64,000 nt of DNA from Chitinophaga oryzae (GCF_012516375.2 NZ_CP051204.2:3720001-3784000); one strand, 5' to 3'. Counted from the stretch's first letter, positions 6,939 to 15,682 are shown. Translations and numbers: made by a program. Notes: generated by a model from the letters alone, not told the origin.

Positions 6939-9452
6939 ATGATGAAGTACTTACCGACCCTGTTTTTACTCCTGTTAACAACGTACTGTGAAGCCGCTAT
7001 TGTCAAAGGGCTCGTGACCGACGACAAAAATAATCCGCTACCTTTTGCTACCGTCCTCATAAAAGGCACTACCACCGGCACCACCACCAACGCTGCCGGC
7101 CAGTACCAGCTGGAAGTACCTTCCGGCCAGTATACGCTCGTATGCCAGTATATCGGTTACCGTAAGACTGAAAAAGCGATCCAGGTGGACGGCTCCCCGC
7201 AGATCATCAATTTTACCCTGCTGCCGGTCAACCTGCAAATTAAAGAAGTAGTAGTAAAAGCAGGAGGAGAAGACCCCGCTTATGCCATCATCCGGCAGGC
7301 CATCAAAAAAAGAGCTTTCTACCAGCAACAGGTACAGGAGTACACCTGCATGTCTTATATCAAGGGCACGATCAACATGACGGGCACACCCAACCGGTTC
7401 CTGGGTAAAAAGATAGATAAAGAAGACATGGGGGTGGACAGCACCGGCAAAGGGATGGTGTTCCTGTCGGAATCTGTTACAAAGATCTCTTTCCGCGCGC
7501 CGGAAAAGCTGAAGCTGGAAGTGATCTCCGACCGTAAAAGCGGGGGAGGATTCGGCATGAGTTTCCCGGCTTTCATCAGCTTCTACGATAACAATGTATC
7601 TGCTGTGATCACACAGATGGGACCGAGAGGCTATATCTCCCCGATAGCACAGAATGCATTGTCTTATTATAAATACCGCCTGGAAGGAGAGTTCCGGGAA
7701 GACGGCCGTACGGTCAATAAGATACGGGTGATCCCCAGAAGGAAGCAGGAGCCCCTGTTTTCCGGTTATATCTTCATCTCCGACGGGGACTGGCGTATTC
7801 ACAGCACCGACCTGATACTCACCAGCGAATACCAGCTGGAACTGATGGATTCCCTGCGTATCCGGCAAACGCATGTGCCGGTATCAGGGGAGGTGTGGCG
7901 CGTCAAAGACCAGGTGCTGCATATGTCTGTAGATAAATTTGGTTTCGGCATGGTGGGCAACTTTGTGAATGTATATTCCGATTATAACCTGCATCCCAAC
8001 TTCCCGCCGAAGTATTTCGATAACACCTTCCTGAAGTACGATTCTGCTTTTGATAAAAAGGAAGCGATCTACTGGGACAGCATCCGGCCGGTGCCGCTGG
8101 AGGATGCCGAATCCCGCGACTATCATGAGAAAGACAGCACGGCCCGCGCCAACAGGCTGGCTGCTATGAAAGGGAATACCCTCGATTCGCTGCGTAAAAA
8201 GCAGAAGCCGGTCAAGGTGATGGATGTACTGTGGAACGGCGTGAATCGTAAAATGTATTTCCGCCGCGACAGCGCCATTGAATCACACGGTTTCCATCTG
8301 AACGGCCTGGCGAAATCCCTGAAATACAATACAGTGGAAGGCCTGGTGCTGGCACTGGAGCCGCAGGTGAACTTCAATACCGGGAAAGAACAACAACTGA
8401 AAATTTCTCCGTATGTGCGTTACGGTTTGAGCAATACTCACCTGAACGCTTATACGTTTTTGACCTATAGTTCGGAAAGCCGTATCCGTACCCGTTATGG
8501 GCGCAACGACTGGACATTGGGCGGCGGTAAGCGGGTCAGCCAGTTTAACCAGGATAACCCGATCAACAATCTCGCGAATGAATTTTATACGCTGTTGCTG
8601 AAAGAGAATCACATGAAGCTGTATGAAAACTGGTTCGCGCAGTTACGCTATAGCCGTACTTTTCAGACGAACGACCGCTTAACTGTCGGCGCCCGTTATG
8701 AAAGCCGGATACCGCTGGAGAACACCACTGATTTTGTGATCTTTAAGAGCGGTAAGCAGTTTTCTCCCAACCACCCCGAAGACCTGGCGCAGATACCGTT
8801 TGAGCGGCATCGGGCTTTTATCGTAGACATGAGTTTCCGTTATCAGCCGGGGCAGCAGTTTGTGGAGCTGCCGGACCGTAAAATGCCGCTGGGTTCCAGG
8901 TACCCGACGTTTGAAGTGGCCTATAGCAAAGGGATTCCGGATGTGGGCAACAGTGTGGTGGACTTCGACAAGTGGAAGCTGTCCGTATTTGATAATATGA
9001 ACTTTAAATTATTCGGCGAGTTCCGCTACCGCCTAACTGCCGGTGGTTTCTTAAACGACCGTAATGTGCAGATACCGGATTTCCAGCATTTCAATGGTAA
9101 CCAGACTTTCTATAACACCAAATACCTGAACAGTTTCCAGCTGGCGCCTTATTACCGCTACAGCACTACAGCGCCGTTTTTCATTACGGCCAATGTGGAG
9201 CATCATTTCAACGGGTTGCTGACGAACAAGATACCGCTGCTCAACCGGCTGAAGTGGAACCTGGTAGCTGGTTCCAACGCGTTCTATGTGAATGATAAAA
9301 ACAACTATGTGGAAGCATTCCTCGGGTTGGAGAATATTCTGAAAGTAGTCAGGGTAGACGTGGTGGCAGGTTATCAGAGCCAGGATGATACGCGCATCGG
9401 CGTGAGAGTGGGGCTGGGGGGAATATTCGGTAATTTAATTAAGCTGGATTAG
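6939..9452 (+). CDS. DUF5686 protein with carboxypeptidase-like regulatory domain
   Basis: This 837-residue protein has a signal peptide (about 1-20, TTYCEA), then a CarboxypepD_reg-like domain (about 21-105, VKGLVTDDKNNPLPFATVL). A long DUF5686 region ends in beta-barrel-like strands. Proteins of this architecture are common in Bacteroidota outer membranes, and their function is not established. A conserved-looking YAIIRQAIKKRAFY segment starts the DUF5686 part at about residue 113. It is followed by an inverted repeat at 9471-9534. The start is uncertain by one codon because two ATGs are adjacent. Confidence 0.88.
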   Translation: MMKYLPTLFLLLLTTYCEAAIVKGLVTDDKNNPLPFATVLIKGTTTGTTTNAAGQYQLEVPSGQYTLVCQYIGYRKTEKAIQVDGSPQIINFTLLPVNLQIKEVVVKAGGEDPAYAIIRQAIKKRAFYQQQVQEYTCMSYIKGTINMTGTPNRFLGKKIDKEDMGVDSTGKGMVFLSESVTKISFRAPEKLKLEVISDRKSGGGFGMSFPAFISFYDNNVSAVITQMGPRGYISPIAQNALSYYKYRLEGEFREDGRTVNKIRVIPRRKQEPLFSGYIFISDGDWRIHSTDLILTSEYQLELMDSLRIRQTHVPVSGEVWRVKDQVLHMSVDKFGFGMVGNFVNVYSDYNLHPNFPPKYFDNTFLKYDSAFDKKEAIYWDSIRPVPLEDAESRDYHEKDSTARANRLAAMKGNTLDSLRKKQKPVKVMDVLWNGVNRKMYFRRDSAIESHGFHLNGLAKSLKYNTVEGLVLALEPQVNFNTGKEQQLKISPYVRYGLSNTHLNAYTFLTYSSESRIRTRYGRNDWTLGGGKRVSQFNQDNPINNLANEFYTLLLKENHMKLYENWFAQLRYSRTFQTNDRLTVGARYESRIPLENTTDFVIFKSGKQFSPNHPEDLAQIPFERHRAFIVDMSFRYQPGQQFVELPDRKMPLGSRYPTFEVAYSKGIPDVGNSVVDFDKWKLSVFDNMNFKLFGEFRYRLTAGGFLNDRNVQIPDFQHFNGNQTFYNTKYLNSFQLAPYYRYSTTAPFFITANVEHHFNGLLTNKIPLLNRLKWNLVAGSNAFYVNDKNNYVEAFLGLENILKVVRVDVVAGYQSQDDTRIGVRVGLGGIFGNLIKLD

Positions 9453-9470
9453 CAGGGGCGCCGACAACAT

Positions 9471-9534
9471 ATTTGGTTATTTGGACCGGCTTTTATTGGG
9501 GAGAACAAATAACCTTGTATCCAAATAACCAAAT
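9471..9534. terminator. Inverted repeat, probable bidirectional terminator
   Basis: Perfect 15-bp arms (ATTTGGTTATTTGGA at 9471-9485 and its complement at 9520-9534) enclose a 34-nt loop. They lie between the ends of the DUF5686 gene and a convergent small ORF. The arms contain the repeated unit GGTTATTTG, reminiscent of the other short-unit inverted repeats in the window. Confidence 0.65.
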
Positions 9535-9555
9535 TTCCGATGTCTTCTTCATGGC

Positions 9556-9666
9556 TTATCTTTTTTTGCTTCTCATTTCTTTGCGTTCATCGAAGAAGTA
9601 AGCCAACAGTCTGTAGACCCAGATGCCAACGATAGCGTACAAAAAGTAAGTAAGGTAAATACTCAT
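9556..9666 (-). CDS. Predicted 36-residue single-span membrane protein
   Basis: A minus-strand ATG at 9666 opens 36 codons to TAA. The product starts MSIYLTYFLYAIVGIWVYR, one hydrophobic helix, and ends in a charged tail ERKEMRSKKR. This inside-positive layout is typical of real small membrane proteins. A TAnnTTTG box (TATCTTTG, 9751-9758) lies about 85 nt upstream in the right orientation, and a hairpin lies just past the stop. I do not recognise the family. Confidence 0.55.
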   Translation of the reverse strand: MSIYLTYFLYAIVGIWVYRLLAYFFDERKEMRSKKR

Positions 9667-9750
9667 AACATAACATTTTCGGGTTAATCAATTTTTTGTC
9701 AGAACGATATTTTCAAAAAGGGTGCCAACTCGGGGTTCGTAACTTGGAAA

Positions 9751-9758
9751 CAAAGATA
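9751..9758 (-). promoter_or_regulatory. Predicted -7 box for the 36-residue ORF
   Basis: TATCTTTG on the minus strand fits TAnnTTTG. The nearest TTTG upstream (9773-9776) has only a 14-nt spacer, so the -33 element is weak. Confidence 0.4.
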
Positions 9759-9801
9759 TATACAATAAATATCAAATAGTTATAAATCCATAAATAACTT
9801 T

Positions 9802-9885
9802 TTCACACTTTGTGAACATTTGACAGTAGCCATCTGTTGTAAAATTGATACTCAACCAGATACACTTTTTGTGGAATTTATCACA
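9802..9885 (+). promoter_or_regulatory. Possible Crp/Fnr-type operator region
   Basis: At 9870-9885 TGTGG-N6-TCACA differs by one base from the Crp-like TGTGA-N6-TCACA. At 9802-9816 there is a 15-nt palindrome TTCACACTTTGTGAA. Both lie within 130 nt upstream of the gene at 9928. This is motif matching only. Confidence 0.3.
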
Positions 9886-9927
9886 CTGAAGTGGGATTTT
9901 AACCATTACTGACTGAAAACCGATATT

Positions 9928-10134
9928 ATGAGAAAAATTGCCTGGATAGCGCTGGGGGCGGGCATTTTGCTGGCTGCTGCCGCTTACATCACGGAGACCA
10001 ATGACCTGCCGGGAGCAGCGGAGCTGCGAACGGTCGGCTTTATTGGTTACATGCTGATTATCAGTGCCGTAGCCTGGTTTTTACTGCGTCGCCTGTACGA
10101 GTGGGACAAAAAGGCGGAGGCGCCCCGGGCTTAA
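9928..10134 (+). CDS. Small two-span membrane protein, unknown function
   Basis: The 68-residue product has two hydrophobic helices (about 5-20 and 35-54), a short acidic external loop (TETNDLPGAAEL) and a charged cytoplasmic tail (RRLYEWDKKAEAPRA). No known motif is seen. A strong terminator follows at 10144, so it is a single-gene unit. Confidence 0.7.
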   Translation: MRKIAWIALGAGILLAAAAYITETNDLPGAAELRTVGFIGYMLIISAVAWFLLRRLYEWDKKAEAPRA

Positions 10135-10143
10135 AAAATACAG

Positions 10144-10172
10144 AACGCCGGATAGATATCCGGCGTTTTCCG
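10144..10172 (+). terminator. Terminator after the 68-residue membrane protein gene
   Basis: A 10-bp stem AACGCCGGAT / ATCCGGCGTT (10144-10153 and 10158-10167) with a 4-nt loop is followed by a TTTTCC tail. Confidence 0.8.
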
Positions 10173-10248
10173 TTCTGATATTTATAAGGATTATGAAAAA
10201 TCCCTGTTTAGACAAACGAGGGACAGCTTACTGCGAAAAAAACTGATC

Positions 10249-10632
10249 TCATTGTTCGAGGTAAGGCCGAATGCTGGTCATGACCGCCTCTCCGTTGATC
10301 CCTGCCTTGGAAAGAAACGAATTGGCGCCCGCTTTAAAGGCCGCCTGCCGCTCTCCGTCCTGAAACCTGTTGGACACCACCACAATCGGAATATGCGGGT
10401 CCTGGCGCCGTATAGCCGCAATCATCTCCAGTCCGGACATATGTGGCATCACCAGGTTGGTGAGCACGATGTCGGGCTGCACCCTTTCCAGGTACGCCAG
10501 GGCTGTTTGAGCATCTTCAAAAGTCTGTATGATGAAGCAGGTAGCTGTTATCTGCGGGGTTATCCAATTCAGAAAAAAGGGATCGTCATCCACCCAGAGA
10601 ATGTTATAGGGTTTACGCTGCCAGGTCATCAT
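10249..10632 (-). CDS. Single-domain receiver protein lacking the phospho-acceptor Asp
   Basis: This 127-residue CheY-like domain has the acidic pocket Asp15-Asp16 (WVDDDP). It also has the switch Ser87 (VVVSN) and Lys109 (FLSKAG). At the phospho-acceptor position DIVLTNLVMP shows Asn59, four residues before the conserved Pro63, where active receivers have Asp. The domain therefore probably cannot be phosphorylated in the usual way and may act as an unregulated binding domain. The start at 10632 (MMTWQRK) is chosen because the frame upstream would run through the structured spacer at 10698-10790. There is no histidine kinase or output domain next to it. It is divergent from an XRE regulator. 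Confidence 0.82.
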   Translation of the reverse strand: MMTWQRKPYNILWVDDDPFFLNWITPQITATCFIIQTFEDAQTALAYLERVQPDIVLTNLVMPHMSGLEMIAAIRRQDPHIPIVVVSNRFQDGERQAAFKAGANSFLSKAGINGEAVMTSIRPYLEQ

Positions 10633-10697
10633 GGGATATCGATTTGGGTTAAGATACGCGCGGGAAACAAAATGCGCGGAACTCTTACAGTGCTGCT

Positions 10698-10790
10698 CTA
10701 ACCGCCAAGCCGAACACAGCAAAGAAGAGCCCGCGCACAGACGTCGCGGGCCTCACCTTCTATACCTGTGTTCTGGTGTTTGGCGGTTAG
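10698..10790. other. Long nested hairpin between receiver and XRE genes
   Basis: The outer arms are CTAACCGCCAA...GAACACAG at 10698-10719 and their complement at 10766-10790 (11 bp, a small bulge, then 8 bp). Inside is a GC-rich 7-bp stem GCCCGCG/CGCGGGC (10729-10735 with 10745-10751). An RNA from either strand would fold into an extended rod of about 93 nt. It could be a structured leader, a small RNA, a terminator or a small repeat element. Confidence 0.6.
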
Positions 10791-10863
10791 AACAGGCTAA
10801 AAAGCGATGCCTCGTAATATTTTTTTGGGGAGGCAAAGATAGCCGAATATAATATTTTTTTCA

Positions 10864-10887
10864 ATTGACTTGATATATCAAGTCAAT
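10864..10887. promoter_or_regulatory. 24-bp perfect palindrome, likely XRE operator
   Basis: ATTGACTTGATA followed directly by its complement TATCAAGTCAAT forms an uninterrupted dyad just before the XRE gene start. Dimeric XRE repressors usually bind such sites and control their own gene. Confidence 0.65.
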
Positions 10888-10893
10888 AATTTT

Positions 10894-11145
10894 ATGCCTT
10901 TTTTCCAATTTGTGCGAATGAATGGTGTCCGCAACGAAGAACTGTCCAAAAGATTTGGCGAAAGATTCCGGGAACTACGCGAGGCGACAGGCCTCAGCAC
11001 ACGGGAATTTGCTGATACCGCCGGCATTGCCTATTCCCAGGTATGGACCATAGAGTCGGGGAAAGGCAATCCAACTTTGAGTACCATGGAAGCCATCGCC
11101 AAAGCGCTCGGTACCGATATTTCCAAACTACTGTTAGGTTTATAG
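10894..11145 (+). CDS. XRE-family helix-turn-helix transcriptional regulator
   Basis: The protein is a short stand-alone HTH domain of 83 residues from the ATG at 10894, or 75 from the ATG at 10918. The core LSKRFGERFRELREATG, then STREFADTAGIAYSQVWTIE and NPTLSTMEAIAKAL, is the five-helix Cro/CI fold. There is no sensor or effector domain, as in many small autoregulators. A TTG inside the palindrome (10870) could extend the frame but would place the operator in the coding region, so it is not preferred. It probably binds the palindrome at 10864-10887 and may also control the divergent receiver gene. Confidence 0.85.
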   Translation: MPFFQFVRMNGVRNEELSKRFGERFRELREATGLSTREFADTAGIAYSQVWTIESGKGNPTLSTMEAIAKALGTDISKLLLGL

Positions 11146-11222
11146 ACAGGGTATTTCACTGATGTGTGATGCCCGCCTGTTGTTTTCTCTCCCTTTCCGC
11201 GCGGTTTTCCGCCGGATTTGCC

Positions 11223-11230
11223 TATCTTTG
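11223..11230 (+). promoter_or_regulatory. Predicted -7 box of trhO
   Basis: TATCTTTG fits TAnnTTTG exactly. It implies a leader of about 120 nt before the trhO start codon. No clear -33 box is visible 19-21 nt upstream. Confidence 0.5.
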
Positions 11231-11288
11231 CGCTGCCTGACAAAAAACAGGCTTCATTGACCTACTTTTAAGACGAATCGATCAACCA

Positions 11289-11351
11289 CCTGGAAGGACC
11301 AGGGTATTGATTGAAATTTTGTTCACAAGGCAAGTGTCCGTAAAATTTCAA
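11289..11351 (+). promoter_or_regulatory. Structured 5' leader of trhO
   Basis: Two potential hairpins lie in the leader. One is CCTGG/CCAGG around 11289-11303. The other is a perfect 10-bp stem TTGAAATTTT/AAAATTTCAA (11311-11320 with 11342-11351) that ends 4 nt before the ATG. Placement so close to the start codon suggests translational control, but no known riboswitch is recognised. Confidence 0.35.
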
Positions 11352-11355
11352 ACAA

Positions 11356-12372
11356 ATGGTATTACACAACAGAGTCTCTGCCGCCGAGCTCAGGAAGCGG
11401 CTGGAGCTGGAAACATTTAAGCGCGTTACTATTTCCTTTTACCAGTACGCGAAAATCGAAGACCCGCAGGCTTTCCGCGATCAACTCTACGAGTCCCTCT
11501 TCAAACTGGACGTTTTCGGACGTATCTACGTAGCCCATGAAGGTATCAACGCACAGATCAGCGTGCCGGAACATCATTTTGAAGCTTTCCGCAGCACCCT
11601 CTATGCCATTAGCTTCCTGAACGGCATCCGCCTGAACGTGGCCGTAGACGACGACGGCAAATCTTTCTTCGTGCTGAAGATCAAAGTGCGGGAAAAAATC
11701 GTGGCCGACGGTATCGACGATCCCACCTTTGACATGGCCAACCGTGGCAAATACGTGGACGCCAAAGGATTTAATGAACTGACCAACGATCCTGAAACGG
11801 TGATCGTGGACATGCGCAACCACTATGAATATGAAGTCGGACACTTCGAAGGCGCCATCGAAGTGCCTTCGGATACTTTCCGCGATCAGCTGCCCATGGC
11901 AGTAGACATGCTGAAAGACCAGAAAGACAAAAACATCATCATGTACTGCACCGGCGGAATCCGCTGTGAGAAAGCATCTGCTTACATGTTGCACCACGGG
12001 TTCAAAAATGTTTTCCACCTCGAAGGCGGCATTATCGAATACACCAATAAAGCCCGGGAGCAAAACCTTCCCATCAAGTTCAAAGGCAAAAACTTCGTGT
12101 TCGACGAGCGGCTGGGAGAAAGAATAAGTGAGGATATTATTAGCCAGTGTCATCAATGTGGGGAACCCTGTGATACCCATACCAACTGTTTAAATGACGG
12201 CTGTCACCTTTTGTTCATCCAGTGCGAATCCTGCGCCCAAAAATACAACGGCTGCTGCAGCGAAGCCTGTAAAGAGGTGCATGCGCTGCCGGAAGAAGAA
12301 AAAGCAGCCCTGCGCAAAGGAGTGGACAAAGGACTCATGTTCAACAAATCCCGCAGGAAAAGAATAAAATAA
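11356..12372 (+). CDS. trhO: tRNA uridine(34) hydroxylase, rhodanese family
   Basis: This 338-residue protein of the YceA/TrhO family makes 5-hydroxyuridine at tRNA position 34 in an oxygen-dependent way. An acylphosphatase-like N-terminal domain (about 24-115) precedes a rhodanese domain (about 130-235). The active-site loop is Cys198-TGGIR203 (MYCTGGIRC). The C-terminal part holds many cysteines ([18 protein letters not shown]; about 265-305), as in full-length family members, which may bind metal. It is a single-gene unit with its own promoter and a terminator. Confidence 0.92.
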   Translation: MVLHNRVSAAELRKRLELETFKRVTISFYQYAKIEDPQAFRDQLYESLFKLDVFGRIYVAHEGINAQISVPEHHFEAFRSTLYAISFLNGIRLNVAVDDDGKSFFVLKIKVREKIVADGIDDPTFDMANRGKYVDAKGFNELTNDPETVIVDMRNHYEYEVGHFEGAIEVPSDTFRDQLPMAVDMLKDQKDKNIIMYCTGGIRCEKASAYMLHHGFKNVFHLEGGIIEYTNKAREQNLPIKFKGKNFVFDERLGERISEDIISQCHQCGEPCDTHTNCLNDGCHLLFIQCESCAQKYNGCCSEACKEVHALPEEEKAALRKGVDKGLMFNKSRRKRIK

Positions 12373-12435
12373 AAAAACCGCCCCGCGTGGTTTCTTCTCG
12401 GCAGGGCGGAGTAGATATAATTATAAAATCAGTGC

Positions 12436-12467
12436 AGGCCGGACCGTCGTCCGGCCTTTCCTTTTTC
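12436..12467 (+). terminator. Terminator after trhO
   Basis: A 9-bp stem AGGCCGGAC/GTCCGGCCT (12436-12444 with 12449-12457) is followed by TTCCTTTTTC. A weaker GC-rich hairpin lies just after the stop codon at about 12378-12410. Confidence 0.75.
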
Positions 12468-12544
12468 ATAACCATTCTATCAACCTATATGCGAACTAAA
12501 AATTGATCTTCTCCCGGCATCCGCCGGAAAGCGATATCATAAGT

Positions 12545-15500
12545 TTACATGTCAGCAGTTCTGTTTCGGTATGCCCGGTAAAATATGATCGGGAATACCA
12601 GTAATGTCAGCACGGTTGCGGTGGTCAAGCCGCCAATTACGACAATCGCCAGCGGCTTCTGCGTCTCTGAGCCAATACCGTGTGAAAGCGCCGCGGGTAC
12701 AAGACCTATCGCCGCCATCAGCGCGGTCATGACCACCGGCCGGATACGGCTCTGTACTCCCAGCCTGATTGCCTCATTCAGATGAAGTTTTGCCTGCAGG
12801 TTTTTATGAAATACTGAAATCAGTATCACCCCATTCTGTATACAAATACCAAACAGGGCAATGAAACCCACACCGGCAGAAATACCGAAGTTCATACCTG
12901 TAACGTGCAAAGCGAGAATACCCCCTATTAGTGCAAAAGGAACATTCATTAAAACCAGACCTGCATCCTTCACATTGCCCAGCATTATGAACAACACGAG
13001 GAAAATAGCGACGAGGCTGATGGGCACCACCTGTCCCAGCCGTTGCGTAGCACGTACCTGGTTCTCGAACTCGCCGGTCCAGCCTACACTATAGCCCTTG
13101 GGCAGTTTGATGGTTTTATTTACTTTCTGCTGCGCTTCGCTGATGGTGGAACCCAGGTCGCGGTCACGCACGGAAAATTTCACGCCAATGAAACGTTTGT
13201 TGAGATCGCGGTAAATAAACGCAGGACCGGTGATAGTGGTGATCTCCGCAATTTCCTTCAGCGGCACTTTGTTGTTGTTGATGGTAGGCACCATCAGGTT
13301 GGCCAGGTCTTCCTCATTTTTACGGTAGTTGGCGTCGTAACGGATACGGATGTCGAACTTTTTCTCGCCTTCATACAACTGCGTAGCGGTCTTACCGCCA
13401 ATGGCCATTTCTATCACCGCCTGTGCATCGCCGGTAGAGACGCCGTATTGCGCCATTTTGTTATCATCGAGGTTGATGCTCATTTCAGGCTGACCGATAT
13501 TGCGGATCACACCAAGGTCTTTGATGCCCTGCACCGTCTTCAGCTGGGTGATCACTTTCTGTGACAACGATTCCAGTTCGGCCAGATCGGAGCCATATAT
13601 CTTTACGCCATTGGCGGCTTTAAAGCCGGCTACGGCTTCTGATACGTTATCGCTGATAGGCTGGGAAAAGTTGAGAATAATGCCCGGATATTTTTTCAGC
13701 CGGCCTTCCATCTGCGATATCAGTTCGTCCTGTGTGATCCCGCGTTTCCATTCATCTTTAGGCAGCAGGTCTACCTGGTATTGTATAAAATAAAATCCGT
13801 TGGGGTCTGTACCGTCATTGGAGCGGCCTACCTGCGACAATACCCGTTTCACTTCGGGAAAGCCGCCAAGGTCTTCCCGGATGCTGTGCGCCATACGGGT
13901 GCTTTCTGTGAGCGACATACTCATGGGCAGCTCGGTGGTTACCCAGAGCGAACCTTCGTTGAGCTGCGGCAGGAACTCCGTACCCAGGAACTTGGCTGAC
14001 AGGAAAGTCAGTGCCATAAAGGCGAAAGCGCAGATAAGACTCAGGCGTTTATTACGGTAGGTCCAGTTAAATCCGCGGGTCACGATGCGGTCGAAGAAGT
14101 TGACCACAAAGTTGTTTTTCTCCTTTACGTTTTTGTTGAGCAGGATGGAACAGAGCACCGGCACCAGCGTGAGGGTGAACAACAGTGCGCCCATCAGTGC
14201 GAAGCCCAGTGTCCATGCAAGGGGTGAGAACATTTTCCCTTCTACCTTCTGGAAGGAGAAGATAGGTATCAGCGAGATAATGATGATCAGTTTGGAAAAG
14301 AAGATGGCTTTGGCCAGGTCGCCGCCGGTTTGTTTGATCCATCCCAGCTTGGCCATCTTGTTGAACCGCTCCATGCCGTACTTATGCGCTTTGTGGTCCA
14401 GCATTACAAAGATGCCTTCCACCATCACCACGGCGCCGTCTATGATAATGCCGAAGTCGATGGCGCCCATGGAGAGCAGGTTGGCGCTCATACCTTTGAT
14501 ACGCAGGCACATAAAGGCAAACAGCAATGCCAGCGGGATGATGATGGACACAATCACCGTGGTGCGCCAGTCGGCCATAAAGATGAACACGATCACGGTC
14601 ACAAAAATGATCCCTTCCGCGAGGTTGTGCATTACGGTATGGGTGCAGAATGCCATCAGGTTGTCACGGTCGTAGAAGGTCTCCATTTTAATGTCATCGG
14701 GCAGCACGGTTTCGTTCAGCTCCTTCAGCTTATCTTTCAGGCGGTGCAGCACTTCGGAAGGGTTCTCGCCCTTACGCATCACCACGATACCTTCCACCAG
14801 GTCGTCGGCTTTATCGAGGCCCACCTGCCCCACGCGCGGGGCGGACGACTCATGTACGTTGGCCAGGTCTTTCACCAGCAGAGGTACGCCGTTGATGTTC
14901 TGTACGATGATATTCTCAATATCGGAGACGCTGTTGAGCAGACCAATGCCGCGCACCACATAGGCCTGTCCGTTTTTCTCGATGACGTCGCCGCCTACGT
15001 TGACGTTGCTTTTGGTGACGACCTGGTACAGTTCCAGCGGTGTAATGTCGTATTTGGCGAGGCGCACGGGGTCGGCGGAGATCTCGTAGATCTTTTCCTG
15101 TCCGCCGAAAGCCACTACGTCTGCTACGCCCGGCACGCTGCGGATCTGCCGGTCAATGACCCAGTTCTGCCAGGTGAGCAGGTCGCGGGAGTCGCGTTTG
15201 TCGCTTTTGAGATAATAGCGGAAGATTTCCCCGGTAGGGCCGTAGGGTGGCTGTACTTCCGGTTCTGCGCCTTCGGGCAGGTTAATGCCTGCCAGCATAT
15301 TATTAACCTGCTGTCGCGCAAAGAAATCTTCCACATCATCTTCAAAAATGATTTTTACAACGGAAAGCCCGAACATGGTAACAGAACGGACGCTGGTTTT
15401 GCGTTGTACGGCGTTCATCGACACTTCTATCGGCAGGGTCACAAAACGCTCCACTTCCTGGGCGCTGCGGCCGTTCCATTTGGTAACAATGACGATCTGT

Positions 15501-15643
15501 GTATTGGTAACATCGGGAAACGCTTCGATGGGCGTATGCAGGAAGGAAAAGACGCCTGCCACTATCAGCACCACCACGCCGATAAAAACAAAAAGTTTGT
15601 TTTTGAGCGAAAAAGCGACAATATTTTTAATGAATTTATTCAT
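12545..15643 (-). CDS. Heavy-metal efflux RND pump, CusA/CzcA family
   Basis: This 1032-residue inner-membrane resistance-nodulation-division transporter exports metal cations by proton antiport. It has the usual N-terminal helix and large periplasmic loops. TM4 carries the heavy-metal RND signature GAIDFGIIIDGAVVMVEG (about residues 396-413) with its two Asp residues. A second transmembrane block ends ALMAAIGLVPAAL. Substrate choice (Cu/Ag or Co/Zn/Cd) cannot be fixed by eye. Adaptor, TolC and a two-component system lie directly upstream on the same strand, giving the order RR-HK-TolC-adaptor-pump. Confidence 0.93.
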   Translation of the reverse strand: MNKFIKNIVAFSLKNKLFVFIGVVVLIVAGVFSFLHTPIEAFPDVTNTQIVIVTKWNGRSAQEVERFVTLPIEVSMNAVQRKTSVRSVTMFGLSVVKIIFEDDVEDFFARQQVNNMLAGINLPEGAEPEVQPPYGPTGEIFRYYLKSDKRDSRDLLTWQNWVIDRQIRSVPGVADVVAFGGQEKIYEISADPVRLAKYDITPLELYQVVTKSNVNVGGDVIEKNGQAYVVRGIGLLNSVSDIENIIVQNINGVPLLVKDLANVHESSAPRVGQVGLDKADDLVEGIVVMRKGENPSEVLHRLKDKLKELNETVLPDDIKMETFYDRDNLMAFCTHTVMHNLAEGIIFVTVIVFIFMADWRTTVIVSIIIPLALLFAFMCLRIKGMSANLLSMGAIDFGIIIDGAVVMVEGIFVMLDHKAHKYGMERFNKMAKLGWIKQTGGDLAKAIFFSKLIIIISLIPIFSFQKVEGKMFSPLAWTLGFALMGALLFTLTLVPVLCSILLNKNVKEKNNFVVNFFDRIVTRGFNWTYRNKRLSLICAFAFMALTFLSAKFLGTEFLPQLNEGSLWVTTELPMSMSLTESTRMAHSIREDLGGFPEVKRVLSQVGRSNDGTDPNGFYFIQYQVDLLPKDEWKRGITQDELISQMEGRLKKYPGIILNFSQPISDNVSEAVAGFKAANGVKIYGSDLAELESLSQKVITQLKTVQGIKDLGVIRNIGQPEMSINLDDNKMAQYGVSTGDAQAVIEMAIGGKTATQLYEGEKKFDIRIRYDANYRKNEEDLANLMVPTINNNKVPLKEIAEITTITGPAFIYRDLNKRFIGVKFSVRDRDLGSTISEAQQKVNKTIKLPKGYSVGWTGEFENQVRATQRLGQVVPISLVAIFLVLFIMLGNVKDAGLVLMNVPFALIGGILALHVTGMNFGISAGVGFIALFGICIQNGVILISVFHKNLQAKLHLNEAIRLGVQSRIRPVVMTALMAAIGLVPAALSHGIGSETQKPLAIVVIGGLTTATVLTLLVFPIIFYRAYRNRTADM

Positions 15644-15682
15644 AATTCCTCTTCTTTAGAATAGCCGGACTGCTACTGCGTC

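Noticed and set aside
10633..10722. Possible 30-residue N-terminal extension of the pseudo-receiver
   Set aside because: The extension is translated from part of the structured spacer, shows no receiver features and would start inside the hairpin. The MMTWQRK start gives a normal receiver domain.
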